In this document: positions 19,198-27,486 of the stretch, in pieces | Layout: each line of letters opens with the position of its first letter | Numbering within the stretch: position 1 is the first letter of the stretch | NCBI GenBank assembly: GCA_019931185.1 | Contig: JAINDK010000052.1 | Span: 1 to 64,000, forward strand | Source of the DNA: Bryobacter sp. CoA8 C33 | GTDB taxonomy: Bacteria; Acidobacteriota; Terriglobia; Bryobacterales; Bryobacteraceae | Reading direction: 5' to 3' | DNA length: 64,000 nt | Program-made: the position numbers and the translations under genes | The notes under the pieces: generated by a model | What the model saw: only the letters and a program-made list of their open reading frames with translations | Database searches by the model: none | What the model was told of the DNA's origin: nothing

Positions 19198-20532
19198 ATG
19201 CGCCGGAGACAGCAACGCGGTTTTGCTCTGCTCTTTGTCTTTGCCCTTGCCGGCATCGTAGCGATCCTTCTCTATAACGAATTGCCCCGCGCCGTTTTCG
19301 AAAGCCAGCGCGCCAAGGAAGAACTTCTGGTCAACCGAGGGCAGGAATACCAGCGCGGCATCCAGCTTTACTACCGCAAGTTCCGTAAGTACCCCGCAAC
19401 GATGGAAGAGCTCGAGAAGTCGAGCGGTATTCGTTTTCTGCGCCGCCGCTACGTGGATCCCTTCAGTGGAAAAGACGACTGGCGGCTTGTCCATGTCGGG
19501 CCTACCGGCCAGTTCACCGATTCCAAGGTCATTAAGCCCCCACAGCCCGCGCAAGGTTCCTCCTTGAGCACATCGGCGGCCGATCCCAATCAGACGCCTC
19601 AGCAGGACCCCAATGACCCGGCGGTGCGCCGCCGCGCCAGTGACGTGAGTGCCAGCGAGATCGGCTCCAATCCGGCAACGAGCGCCTCTGCTGCTGGCGA
19701 TCCGAACCAACAGAACTTAGGGCCACCACCGCCTCCTGGGGCTATGACCAACACTCCCGGTTTTCCGGGCCGAACGATGCCGGGAGCGCCCCCCAGTTCG
19801 CCCTATCCGGCTTATTCCGTCGGAGGGGTCGGCAGCATGGGCAGTACCCCAGCCGCTCCGGGCCCATCCCTCAGTACGGGCCTGCCGAATACTTCTTTCC
19901 CCTCCGCCACCATCAGTTCGCAACAGGGCGGCATGCAACCAGTACCGATCCCCAATCTCAATTCTGGTGGTTTCCCGCAAAACACTCAACCTGGCCAGCG
20001 TCCCCTGACTGCCGAGCAGATCAGTCCCGCCCTCAACGTCATTCAAAACCTGCTCACCCGTCCTCGCACCCCTCCTCCCGGCATCGGTCAAGAAGGCGGC
20101 ATGGGTGCCAACCCTCTCGGACCCATGACCAATCCCGGCGGCACATTCCTGGCTGGCGGCCCCGCGGCCGGTGGCGGAAACGGGCAGTTCGGTGGCGGTG
20201 GAATTGCTGGTGTCGCCAGCAAGAAGGAGGGCAAGGGCATCAAAATCATAAACGAACGGGAACGAATCGAGGAGTGGGAATTCATCTACGACTGGGGTAA
20301 GGATCGCGGCGGCCGCCCCGGGCCCAACTCCCAGGGACAGAACCAAGTGCCCGGCGGGTTGAATCCCGCTCAAGGCATGGGAATGGGAATGGGAATGGGG
20401 ATGGGGATGGGCGGTGGCCAACAGCAACAACCGGGCTCCGGTTTTGGCAGCCGAGACCAGGGCCGCCAGCAGCGCCCACCCGGTGGCGGCGGCTTCGGCC
20501 TGCAACAACCTTTCGGGCGGCCACGCAATTGA
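19198..20532 (+). CDS. Atypical GspG/GspK-like pseudopilin with long low-complexity tail
   Basis: 444 aa. The start RRRQQRGFALLFVFALAG looks like a class III prepilin leader ending in Gly-Phe, but position +5 after the Gly is Phe rather than the usual Glu. The next part (YYRKFRKYPATMEELE, YVDPFSGKDDWRLV) is like the C-terminal half of PulG/GspG. Residues 120-444 are a Pro/Gly/Gln/Asn-rich tail unlike any pilin, with a (Met-Gly)6 run. I start at ATG 19198, which has AGGAGG about 12 bases upstream and puts the charged leader first. Role probably in the same machine; the tail may make it a surface or matrix protein. Confidence 0.75.
   Translation: MRRRQQRGFALLFVFALAGIVAILLYNELPRAVFESQRAKEELLVNRGQEYQRGIQLYYRKFRKYPATMEELEKSSGIRFLRRRYVDPFSGKDDWRLVHVGPTGQFTDSKVIKPPQPAQGSSLSTSAADPNQTPQQDPNDPAVRRRASDVSASEIGSNPATSASAAGDPNQQNLGPPPPPGAMTNTPGFPGRTMPGAPPSSPYPAYSVGGVGSMGSTPAAPGPSLSTGLPNTSFPSATISSQQGGMQPVPIPNLNSGGFPQNTQPGQRPLTAEQISPALNVIQNLLTRPRTPPPGIGQEGGMGANPLGPMTNPGGTFLAGGPAAGGGNGQFGGGGIAGVASKKEGKGIKIINERERIEEWEFIYDWGKDRGGRPGPNSQGQNQVPGGLNPAQGMGMGMGMGMGMGGGQQQQPGSGFGSRDQGRQQRPPGGGGFGLQQPFGRPRN
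20377..20412 (+). repeat. Six-copy ATGGGA/ATGGGG hexanucleotide array
   Basis: Three ATGGGA units are followed by two ATGGGG units and an ATGGGC, in frame, encoding (Met-Gly)6 in the tail of the pseudopilin. Copy-number change would alter length without shifting the frame. Confidence 0.9.
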
Positions 20533-21233
20533 CGCGCCAGCAGCAACTCAATCTCGGCCTCATTCCCGCCCGCAATCTCATGGAGTGTCTTTCTGTCGAT
20601 TTTGATCAGTTGCTATCGAGCGCGCTTCCCCAACTGGAACTGCCCTCTTGGCCGAAAAGCATTACCCGCAAGATCGCACTCGCCGCTTCCGCTGTTCATC
20701 AACAATATGGCAGCGCGGGAACCAGTTTGCTGGCTGAATCCCCCTCGGACACTCTGCGCGGGATTGCCGCAACCGCGACACAGCTTCCAGGCGGCCAATC
20801 TCTTTCCCTGCGCCTTGCCTCAATTCGTCCCTTCGCCGACGACTCCCATTTCGGCGTTAGGGAATGGGCTTGGATGGCGATCCGGCCTCATCTCGCCGCC
20901 GAACTGGATTCCGCAATTCAACTTCTCACACCCTGGACGCAAAACGAATCCGCGAACCTGCGTCGCTTTGCGGTTGAGTCGCTGCGTCCACGTGGCGTTT
21001 GGTGCTCCCACATTGAAAGCCTCAAGGCGGAGCCGCGGCGGGCTCTCTGCCTTCTCGATCCCCTTCGCGCCGATACCGAAAAATACGTTCAGGACAGCGT
21101 CGCCAACTGGCTGAACGACGCCTCCAAGTCCCAACCGGATTGGGTACGCTCACTGTGTGCCCGCTGGATTAGCGAGTGCCCCGTGCCACCAACAATACGC
21201 ATTGTTAAGCGGGCTTTGCGAAACCTAAGCTAA
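20529..21233 (+). CDS. AlkD-like DNA alkylation repair protein
   Basis: 234 aa all-helical HEAT-repeat protein. The signature is a block reading HFGVREWAWMAIRPHLA, then NLRRFAVESLRPRGVWC and KYVQDSVANWLNDASK, typical of the DNA alkylation repair enzyme (AlkC/AlkD) superfamily, which excises N3- and N7-alkylated bases without base flipping. The start is TTG 20529, overlapping the upstream stop (TTGA); an ATG at 20580 is the alternative and would lose 17 residues. It sits at the end of the pilus operon with no evident functional link. The stop interlocks with that of the convergent regulator (CTAA). Confidence 0.85.
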   Translation: MTRQQQLNLGLIPARNLMECLSVDFDQLLSSALPQLELPSWPKSITRKIALAASAVHQQYGSAGTSLLAESPSDTLRGIAATATQLPGGQSLSLRLASIRPFADDSHFGVREWAWMAIRPHLAAELDSAIQLLTPWTQNESANLRRFAVESLRPRGVWCSHIESLKAEPRRALCLLDPLRADTEKYVQDSVANWLNDASKSQPDWVRSLCARWISECPVPPTIRIVKRALRNLS

Positions 21234-21778
21234 ACCGCTACGAATCCGCGCCGGATTCCTTGCGTCACCGCCTCGGTTCGTGACCCGGCTTTCAGCTTCG
21301 TCATCAGCGAACTGACATGGAACTTTACCGTGTGTTCGGTAATGTTCAGCCGCCAAGCTATCTCTTTGTTTCCAACTCCTTCCGCCAGCAGTCCCAACAC
21401 CTCCCTTTCTCTGCTGGTCAGCAAAGCCTGTGTTCGGGAATCGACTGGCTCCGCCAGCGCTTCCACATCCTGTGCCGGCAAGACCAGAAACCCGGCCGCT
21501 ACCGCCTCGAGCGCCGCGCGAATCTCAAGCGGGCTTGCATTCGGCCGCAAAGCTCCGCGCACGCCTCGCCGCAACACCCCGGATGAGGGCTCTTCCGTAA
21601 GTAACACCACCGGCATCGGCCGCGGCTCATTTTCGATATCTTCCATCCGCCGGTCCGATAACAATACATCGGCAATCTCTCCCGACCGCGCCGCCTGCAT
21701 TCCCATTTGCTGTTCCAGCAAAGCGCGCAAGCCTGCCTCAACAACCGGGCTGGATGCATCAATTTTGACCTTAGTCAT
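21230..21778 (-). CDS. LuxR/NarL-type regulator with degenerate receiver domain
   Basis: 182 aa. The C-terminal LuxR-type helix-turn-helix is clear (LTSREREVLGLLAEGVGNKEIAWRL, then TVKFHVSSLMTKL). The N-terminal ~110 residues are a shortened receiver: the likely phospho-Asp survives in LLSDRRM, but the acidic pair at the start is reduced to one Asp and the conserved switch Lys is replaced (ALRPNASP instead of a YLLKDA-like segment). It may work without phosphorylation. No partner kinase is adjacent. A strong AAAGGAGG precedes the ATG. Confidence 0.85.
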   Translation of the reverse strand: MTKVKIDASSPVVEAGLRALLEQQMGMQAARSGEIADVLLSDRRMEDIENEPRPMPVVLLTEEPSSGVLRRGVRGALRPNASPLEIRAALEAVAAGFLVLPAQDVEALAEPVDSRTQALLTSREREVLGLLAEGVGNKEIAWRLNITEHTVKFHVSSLMTKLKAGSRTEAVTQGIRRGFVAV

Positions 21779-22142
21779 TCTGCGATCTCCCGCCTCCTTT
21801 CCCTCTTCTCGGATTTGCCGTCTTCTTTAACCAATTTGTATATTCCGTTCAACTCGTTGGATGCACCAAATCCACTTCGGTCGCTTCCGCTTCAATTCTT
21901 CTTGTTTCGTCAATAAATGAAAGCCAAGTGGCCGGGTGGCCATGGAGGGAATTGGCCACAATCGTCCGCTTGGCTGTTAGGGCAATATACCCTTCACCAT
22001 TGTGACGTTGAACGACCTGCTTTTGGTACTACTTTTGTAGAAATTTGTTTCAGACTCTACCCTTGCCGACTTTGCCGCACGCTCGCCCGACCGCCGGACA
22101 AAACTCGCCTGCTGGCACAGGTCTCGTTTACACTGTGGAAGG
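21779..22142. other. 364-bp intergenic region with nested inverted repeat
   Basis: No credible gene. Bases 21922-21933 (AGCCAAG then TGGCC) pair with GGCCA at 21954-21958 and CTTGGCT at 21969-21975, forming a long hairpin with a 10-base bulge. The region is less GC-rich than the flanking genes. TACACT at 22129-22134 lies 8 bases before the ATG at 22143 and is a candidate -10 box. A short structured RNA or regulatory leader is possible but unsupported otherwise. Confidence 0.4.
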
Positions 22143-22562
22143 ATGACGACTGAAGTCAAAACAAACGAAGCCACTCCAGGCTCCGCCAGGAGTTGGTTTG
22201 TGCCCGTGCTCCTGACCTGGATCGCCCCTGGCACAGGCTATTTCTTTCTGAAAAGTCCCAGCCGAGGGGCCTTGATGGGCGGGATCTCCTTGCTCATGTT
22301 TCTGCTGGGGTTGCTGATGCGTGGTGCTTTTTTCGACCCCCAAACAGGCGACCTCCTCACAACCGTGATTTACTGCGGCGGGTGGCTGGGAAACATGGCT
22401 AATGGCAGTCTTTATCTGCTGGCGAAAGCCCTTGGCTACAATGCCCCGGATGCTGCCGGCCATGTCATCGACTACGGAACCAAGTTCCTTGTCGGCTCAG
22501 GCCTGATCAATATTCTCGCCATGATTGACGTCTTCGAAATCGCCACCGGAAAGAAGAAGTAG
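22143..22562 (+). CDS. DUF6677-like inner-membrane protein
   Basis: 139 aa. Three hydrophobic segments (about residues 20-36, 46-64 and 75-95) and a C-terminal amphipathic part (DYGTKFLVGSGLINILAMIDVFEIATGKKK, in two pieces). The pattern resembles the DUF6677 family, known mainly from Acidobacteria, of unknown function. The ATG directly follows GGAAGG, which is too close to act as a Shine-Dalgarno; TACACT 8 bases upstream suggests a leaderless or near-leaderless mRNA. It is followed after 2 bases by another small membrane protein and probably forms a pair with it. Confidence 0.72.
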   Translation: MTTEVKTNEATPGSARSWFVPVLLTWIAPGTGYFFLKSPSRGALMGGISLLMFLLGLLMRGAFFDPQTGDLLTTVIYCGGWLGNMANGSLYLLAKALGYNAPDAAGHVIDYGTKFLVGSGLINILAMIDVFEIATGKKK

Positions 22563-22564
22563 CC

Positions 22565-22750
22565 ATGCCCAAAATGTCCCTTTCACATCTCGAAATGGCC
22601 ATCCTTTTCTCCCTGATGACCAGCATCGCTCTAGGCATCACCGGCAAGGCCACGCGCACCGACCAAATCCGATACGCTGCTTATTGTTTCGGATCCTTTG
22701 TCCTGGCGCTGTTCGGCTTGGGCTGGCTTATGTACTTCGGTCATCGCTAA
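22565..22750 (+). CDS. Small membrane protein, 61 aa
   Basis: Two predicted transmembrane helices (about residues 9-25 and 39-58) joined by a charged loop (GKATRTDQIRY). No family recognised. It starts 2 bases after the upstream stop and its own stop interlocks with that of the convergent gene in a CTAA, which supports it being a real gene. Confidence 0.65.
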   Translation: MPKMSLSHLEMAILFSLMTSIALGITGKATRTDQIRYAAYCFGSFVLALFGLGWLMYFGHR

Positions 22751-23589
22751 GGCTTTTCCTTCGGCGAGACCTTCTCACCCACTTTTTGGTACGCGCCCAG
22801 CTTGGAGTCGGCAAGATCAGGCCGGCGTATGCTGATCGATTCAACTTTTGTGTTCTCCGACCCCGGTCGAACCGTTACCAATTGTTGCTCGCGCAGCTTC
22901 AGTTCTCCTCCTGCCGTGCGCCCAGGCGCGGCCACTCCATAAATCGAGATCTCGCTCGTACTCGTTCCATCAGGGTTGACCATATCCAGCTTCACGCGCT
23001 GCCCGCTCAACTCCATCTTGCCAGTGGGCGCGTTCCGGTATTCCCGGGTCACTTCCTTCAGGCCTTTGCCGTCGGGACTTAGCTCTACAAACTCCCGTAC
23101 GGCTTCGACAAAATTGCCGTTGGCATCCCGAACGTACGTCGACCGGTTCGTCTTGGTGTTTTTTCCCGCGGCTATAGCCTCACTCTTCCTTCTTTCCACT
23201 TCAGTGAAGCCGCCGTTTACCGTGGACTGTTCAACAACCGTCGTCGTTAGCGTCTGCCTTCCCTGCTGCTGTGTCGTCTGCACCTGCCTCTCAGCAGCCG
23301 TCATCTTTCCGTTCAAATCGCTGCGGTATGTCGTCGACTCGACAATCGTTTCGCCGGACTCACCCTTTCGCTCCACTATTCGCACCTTCTCGGCAGGCAA
23401 CTTGTTGCCGTTCGCGTCCTTGCGTTCGATTGTCTCTTCGCTCACCTTGCCGTTGGGACCATTCTCCACTACCCGCCGCTCACGTTTCTCCTCGGGACTC
23501 GGCAGCAGCACCCTACGCCCGTCACTGTCATAAACATAGATCTGCCCGCTCAAAACCCCGCCTGCCAGCATCAGCAGCATTTTTCGCAT
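22747..23589 (-). CDS. Secreted repeat-rich hypothetical protein, 280 aa
   Basis: Short signal peptide (MRKMLLMLAGGVLSGQ) and then charged, beta-rich sequence made of loosely repeating units of about 30-40 residues with an (N/D)G(K/N) turn and an ER/EV strand: NGPNGKVSEETIERK, DANGNKLPAEKVRIVERK, DLNGKMTAAERQ, DANGNFVEAVREF and SPDGKGLKEVTREY. Function unknown; the periodic turns suggest an extended beta structure. A strong AAGGAGG precedes the ATG. It is divergent from miaB and monocistronic. Confidence 0.7.
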   Translation of the reverse strand: MRKMLLMLAGGVLSGQIYVYDSDGRRVLLPSPEEKRERRVVENGPNGKVSEETIERKDANGNKLPAEKVRIVERKGESGETIVESTTYRSDLNGKMTAAERQVQTTQQQGRQTLTTTVVEQSTVNGGFTEVERRKSEAIAAGKNTKTNRSTYVRDANGNFVEAVREFVELSPDGKGLKEVTREYRNAPTGKMELSGQRVKLDMVNPDGTSTSEISIYGVAAPGRTAGGELKLREQQLVTVRPGSENTKVESISIRRPDLADSKLGAYQKVGEKVSPKEKP

Positions 23590-23641
23590 ATTAGGCCTCC
23601 TTCGAGAAAAATCGTCGACCGGGACTCGTTTGTACAGTCTT

Positions 23642-23647
23642 TATAAT
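23642..23647 (+). promoter_or_regulatory. -10 box (TATAAT) upstream of miaB
   Basis: Perfect TATAAT hexamer ending 16 bases before the miaB ATG, giving a predicted leader of about 9 bases. No convincing -35 box at 17 bp. Confidence 0.55.
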
Positions 23648-23663
23648 AAAGTTTGGCTCGCAT

Positions 23664-25001
23664 ATGAAGAAGTTTTACATTGAAACCTTCGGCTGCCAGA
23701 TGAACGTGCATGACTCCGAAAAGGTCATTGGCACCCTCGTCGGCCGCGGTTATTCACAGGTAGAGACGCCGGATGAGGCTGATTTGTTGCTTTACAACAC
23801 CTGCAGCATACGGGACAAAGCCGAGCAGAAGGTCTTCAATCGCCTGGTCGAAATCAAGAAGCGGAGCAGGGACAAGGTTGTCGGCGTCCTCGGCTGCGTC
23901 GCCCAACAGGAAGGGGAGAAAATTTTTGAACGCGCTCCTCATGTCAGCCTCGTCGCCGGCTCAGCCAGCTACAACCGCCTTCCGGAAATGCTTGTCCAAA
24001 TCGAGACCGGCCATCGTCGCGTCACCGGACTCAGTCTCGAGACCGAAGACACCTTCGAGGTCCCCTTTACGCGCCGCGACAATCCGCACAAGGCCTTTCT
24101 CACCATCATCGAGGGCTGCGACAAGAGTTGCGCCTATTGCGTCGTGCCCATGACGCGTGGACCCGAGCGCAGCCGTACTAGTGCGAGTGTCCTCGATGAG
24201 GCGCGCCGTCTTGCCGCGGAAGGTTACACGGAGATCACCCTACTGGGCCAGAATGTCAATAGCTATCGCGACCCCTCCCCCGCCGGTCTCGATTTCGCGC
24301 AACTTCTCCGCCGGATCGGTCAGGTGGATGGACTCAGGCGCGTCCGTTTCACCACCTCTCACCCGCGCGATTTCGTAAAAGACATCATTGATGCCATCGA
24401 CGAAAACCCGATTCTTTGCAATCACATCCACCTTCCAGTTCAGAGTGGCTCGACGAGCATCCTTTCGCGCATGCAGCGGCTTTATACCCGTGAGGAATAC
24501 TTGCGCCGTATTAACTGGATGAAGAATGCCCGCCGGGATATTGCCATCACTTCCGACATTATCGTCGGCTTTCCCGGGGAAACCGATGCCGACTTTGAGC
24601 AAACCCTCCGCCTTCTCGAGGAAGTTCGCTACGACTCGATCTTCAGCTTCAAATACTCCCAGCGCCCGAACACTCCGGCGCTCCAGTACGAAGATCACCT
24701 GACAGAGGAAGAAAAGAGCCGCCGCCTCACCATCGTTCAGGAACGCCAGCGTCAGATCCAACTCGAGCGGAACGCCAACTATGTCGGTGCCATCGAAGAA
24801 GTGCATATCGATGGCTACAACCGGGCAACGCGCCAGTGGCTCGGCAAAACATCTCAGCACAAACAGGTTTGTTTCACTCATCCCATGCTGCCTGAGCCGG
24901 CTTCCGGCGGCGCCACGTTAGAAGGAACCTACCTGCCCGTTCGCATCACGCGCTCCGGACCGGTTTCCCTGGCTGGCGAGGCGGCGGTCCTCCCCAATTA
25001 G
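23664..25001 (+). CDS. miaB: tRNA-2-methylthio-N6-dimethylallyladenosine synthase
   Basis: 445 aa radical-SAM methylthiotransferase that converts i6A37 to ms2i6A37 in tRNAs reading UNN codons. The N-terminal UPF0004 domain carries the three Cys of the auxiliary 4Fe-4S cluster (FGCQMN, NTCSIRDKA, GCVAQ). The radical-SAM cluster is CDKSCAYC (Cys152, Cys156, Cys159), followed by RGPERSR and the TRAM domain at the C terminus. Length and motifs are canonical for MiaB rather than MtaB or RimO. Confidence 0.95.
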   Translation: MKKFYIETFGCQMNVHDSEKVIGTLVGRGYSQVETPDEADLLLYNTCSIRDKAEQKVFNRLVEIKKRSRDKVVGVLGCVAQQEGEKIFERAPHVSLVAGSASYNRLPEMLVQIETGHRRVTGLSLETEDTFEVPFTRRDNPHKAFLTIIEGCDKSCAYCVVPMTRGPERSRTSASVLDEARRLAAEGYTEITLLGQNVNSYRDPSPAGLDFAQLLRRIGQVDGLRRVRFTTSHPRDFVKDIIDAIDENPILCNHIHLPVQSGSTSILSRMQRLYTREEYLRRINWMKNARRDIAITSDIIVGFPGETDADFEQTLRLLEEVRYDSIFSFKYSQRPNTPALQYEDHLTEEEKSRRLTIVQERQRQIQLERNANYVGAIEEVHIDGYNRATRQWLGKTSQHKQVCFTHPMLPEPASGGATLEGTYLPVRITRSGPVSLAGEAAVLPN

Positions 25002-25058
25002 CTAGCTTTTTCTGTACCCTCGGGTCTGCTGTAATGGAATTGGAGCGAGCGTCATCCC

Positions 25059-25541
25059 ATGGAAGTTGAAATGAAAATCCGGACCCTCATGATGGACCCT
25101 GTCACCCAGATGCCGATTGTGGTGCTGCGCGACTCCTCAGGTGGTTCCATTCTTCCCATCTGGGTGGGCGTGTACGAAGCGAATGCCATTGCCCTCGAAA
25201 TCGAAAAAATCGCCACGCCACGCCCGATGACCCACGACTTGATCAAGACCATGCTTCTTGGCATGGATGCCCGAGTGGATCGTATTGTCGTCAATGAACT
25301 CCGTGATGATACCTTTTTTGCCGTCATCTGGATGGAAAAGGACGGCCAGATGATTAGTATCGACGCCCGCCCGAGCGACGCGCTCGCAATCGCTCTGCGC
25401 ACGGATTCGCCCATCTTCGTTGATGAGACAGTTCTGCTGAATTCCCGTCTGTCGGCCTCTCAGGAAAAAGGCAAGGATGAGGAACTCCGGCGGCTTCTCG
25501 AGAACTTAAACGAAGAAGACTTCGGCCGTTACAAAATGTAG
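25059..25541 (+). CDS. Bifunctional nuclease (BFN/DUF151) family protein
   Basis: 160 aa. The domain runs from about residue 3 to 130 and includes PIVVLRDSSGGSILPIWVG, ANAIALEIE, PRPMTHDL and RPSDALAIALR, all typical of the DUF151 family. Plant members have RNase and DNase activity; bacterial ones are mostly uncharacterised. A GGAG lies upstream of the ATG. It starts 57 bases after miaB, and the small gene at 25548 follows after 6 bases. Confidence 0.9.
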   Translation: MEVEMKIRTLMMDPVTQMPIVVLRDSSGGSILPIWVGVYEANAIALEIEKIATPRPMTHDLIKTMLLGMDARVDRIVVNELRDDTFFAVIWMEKDGQMISIDARPSDALAIALRTDSPIFVDETVLLNSRLSASQEKGKDEELRRLLENLNEEDFGRYKM

Positions 25542-25547
25542 GGCGCG

Positions 25548-25850
25548 GTGGAGGAAGTCCTGGCACGCTTGGCTGCCGCCAATATCGATTTTCTGACTGC
25601 CCTCGAGCTCACCACCCATTTCGTCGTGACCCGCGACGGATTCGTGGCCCTTATCGAGCGGCGGGAAGGTGGCTTCGGCAACATCGGGGCTCCAGGGCTT
25701 CTCTGCGAGCGCGGTGTGGCTCAGTTGATTTGGCGCGGAGAACAGGCATTTTTCATCGCCCGGGGCTTTGCCGAGCCAGCCACCCCCGAGCAGATCGAAG
25801 CGCTTCGCCGATTCGGCCGCGACGTCAAAAATTCTCTCGCCTCACAGTAG
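25548..25850 (+). CDS. Hypothetical protein, 100 aa (GTG start)
   Basis: Not recognised. Soluble a/b protein with a FVVTRDGFVALIERREGG hairpin, an NIGAPGLLCERG loop and a C-terminal helix ending in RRFGRDVKNSL. The GTG at 25548 is 6 bases after the DUF151 gene, implying co-transcription. A possible TPR-less single-domain roadblock-like or profilin-like fold cannot be judged by eye. Confidence 0.65.
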   Translation: MEEVLARLAAANIDFLTALELTTHFVVTRDGFVALIERREGGFGNIGAPGLLCERGVAQLIWRGEQAFFIARGFAEPATPEQIEALRRFGRDVKNSLASQ

Positions 25851-25883
25851 ACTGGCGCCGCTTCGAGCGATAGACTCTCCGCT

Positions 25884-26996
25884 ATGGATCGCAGAGCGTT
25901 TCTCTCCGCCGGCGTTGCCGCGGCTCAACTTCAGGCCAATGCCGCCGAATGGAAACCAGTCCCTCCCACCCCCGATCATCCCGTCGGAAAGAAGGGCAAA
26001 GGAAAACCAAAGCTCGGCACGCAGCATATCTCCGACGAGCCCACGCTGAAGGTCCTGAGCGGTCTTGGCGTGCACAACATCTGCAGCGGACTGCCTTCCC
26101 GCACCCTGGATGCCAACTGGAGTGTCGAGGGCTTGAACAAACTGCGCGAGCGCGTCGAGTCCCATGGAATACGGCTCGAAATGGTTCCACTGCCGCTCAG
26201 TTCTTCCCCGATTGCCCGTGCGGAGTACCCTGACATACTCATGGGCCGCAGCCCCCAGCGCGACAAAGCCATCGACGACATCTGCCAGATGATTCGTAAT
26301 TGCGCCAAGGCCGGTATCCCCGCGGTCAAATACAACATGAGCATTCTCGGCGTCGTCCGCACGGAAGCCACCAAAGGCCGGGGTGGGGCCACGCTTAGCA
26401 CCTTCAAGTACGCTGACGGCAAGCAGGATCCACCGCTCACCGAGGCCGGCCCCGTGCCGGCCGACGTCTATTGGGAACGCATCACCTACTTCCTCAACAA
26501 AGTCATCCCGGTAGCCAATGAAGAAAAGATTCGCATGGCCTGCCACCCCCATGATCCTGGCATGCCTCAGGGCAAAGGTTGGCGCGGAGTGGAAACCGTG
26601 CTCGGTAACGTCGAAGGCCTCAAACGTTTCGTCAGCATCCAGGAGAGTCCCTTTCATGGGCTCAATTTCTGTCAAGGCACAGTCAGCGAAATGCTCGCCA
26701 AGCCAGGTAAGGAAATTTACGATGTCATTCGTTACTTCGGATCCCGAGGCAAGATTTTCAATGTGCACTTCCGCAACATAAAGGGTGGCTTCCTCGACTT
26801 CCAGGAGGTTCTCCCTGACGAAGGCGACGTCAACATGCTTCAGGCCGCCCGAGTTTACAAGGAAGTTGGCTATAACGGCATGCTCATGCCGGATCACGTC
26901 CCCAAGATCGAGGGCGATACCGGCGGCCGGCAGGCTTTTGCCTTTGGCTACGGCTACATCCGGGCGATCCTTCAGGTAATTCAATCGGAAGGATAG
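25884..26996 (+). CDS. Mannonate dehydratase-family enzyme with Tat-like leader
   Basis: 370 aa UxuA-type TIM-barrel protein, which dehydrates D-mannonate to 2-keto-3-deoxygluconate in hexuronate breakdown. Metal and active-site motifs are visible: MACHPHDPG (about residue 213), [10 protein letters not shown] (about 261) and VHFRN (about 292). Before the barrel it has [19 protein letters not shown], a good twin-Arg leader with an A-x-A-like end, unusual for a normally cytosolic enzyme. TAGACT at -13 to -8 suggests a very short mRNA leader. Without biochemistry, a related sugar-acid dehydratase or isomerase activity remains possible. Confidence 0.82.
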   Translation: MDRRAFLSAGVAAAQLQANAAEWKPVPPTPDHPVGKKGKGKPKLGTQHISDEPTLKVLSGLGVHNICSGLPSRTLDANWSVEGLNKLRERVESHGIRLEMVPLPLSSSPIARAEYPDILMGRSPQRDKAIDDICQMIRNCAKAGIPAVKYNMSILGVVRTEATKGRGGATLSTFKYADGKQDPPLTEAGPVPADVYWERITYFLNKVIPVANEEKIRMACHPHDPGMPQGKGWRGVETVLGNVEGLKRFVSIQESPFHGLNFCQGTVSEMLAKPGKEIYDVIRYFGSRGKIFNVHFRNIKGGFLDFQEVLPDEGDVNMLQAARVYKEVGYNGMLMPDHVPKIEGDTGGRQAFAFGYGYIRAILQVIQSEG

Positions 26997-27019
26997 TTCG
27001 TTCCAGCCTCCGCTCGCTC

Positions 27020-27025
27020 TATAAT
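27020..27025 (+). promoter_or_regulatory. -10 box (TATAAT) upstream of zinc-knuckle gene
   Basis: Perfect TATAAT, 17 bases before the ATG at 27043, giving a leader of about ten bases; an overlapping TAGAAT follows at 27026-27031. Confidence 0.5.
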
Positions 27026-27042
27026 TAGAATAGCTGTTACCG

Positions 27043-27486
27043 ATGGCGCGCAAGAATCCAATGGCAATCCGATGCCCGGATTGTGGCGGCAGGAATGTTC
27101 GCATGTCCCGATGGACCAACCGCGTTGACCAATTCCTGGACTTGCTTGGCATGCCTCCCATGCGCTGCATTGATTGTGGTTACCGCTGGCGCCACAGTCT
27201 CTGGCGCCTGCGGGAAGTTTTCCACGCACGATGCCCCCGCTGTTACCGTTTGGAGTTAGTCCATTGGGAAGAAACTTATTACCATATCCCCAGATGGTGG
27301 CGATTCTGCATCAAGCTGGGCGGAAAAAAGGTGCGCTGCAAGGTCTGCCGCCACAACTTCGTGAGTTTCCGGATGGTGAAAGGAATCCGCAAGTGGGTTG
27401 ATCCGGACCCTTCAAAGCCCATTGTGGAATCCACAATGTCCCTCAGCGAGGTGGACAGAGAACCGAAGCGGAATCAAGGCCTTTAG
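27043..27486 (+). CDS. Four-knuckle (CxxC) zinc protein, 147 aa
   Basis: Four CxxC knuckles in order: CPDCGGRN (about residue 12), CIDCGYRW (45), CPRCYRLE (65) and CKVCRHNF (101), so probably two zinc sites. Between them are Trp/Arg-rich stretches (WRHSLWRLREVF, HIPRWWRF), suggestive of nucleic-acid or membrane-surface contact. No named family recognised. The stop interlocks with the convergent gene in TTAG. Confidence 0.72.
   Translation: MARKNPMAIRCPDCGGRNVRMSRWTNRVDQFLDLLGMPPMRCIDCGYRWRHSLWRLREVFHARCPRCYRLELVHWEETYYHIPRWWRFCIKLGGKKVRCKVCRHNFVSFRMVKGIRKWVDPDPSKPIVESTMSLSEVDREPKRNQGL

Noticed and set aside
20377-20412. Possible CRISPR-like array
   Set aside because: The repeat is a 6-base coding microsatellite without spacers; no CRISPR array or cas gene was found in the window.
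21917-22153. 78-aa plus-strand frame before the DUF6677-like gene
   Set aside because: Biased composition, no ribosome site, and it runs into the real gene in another frame.
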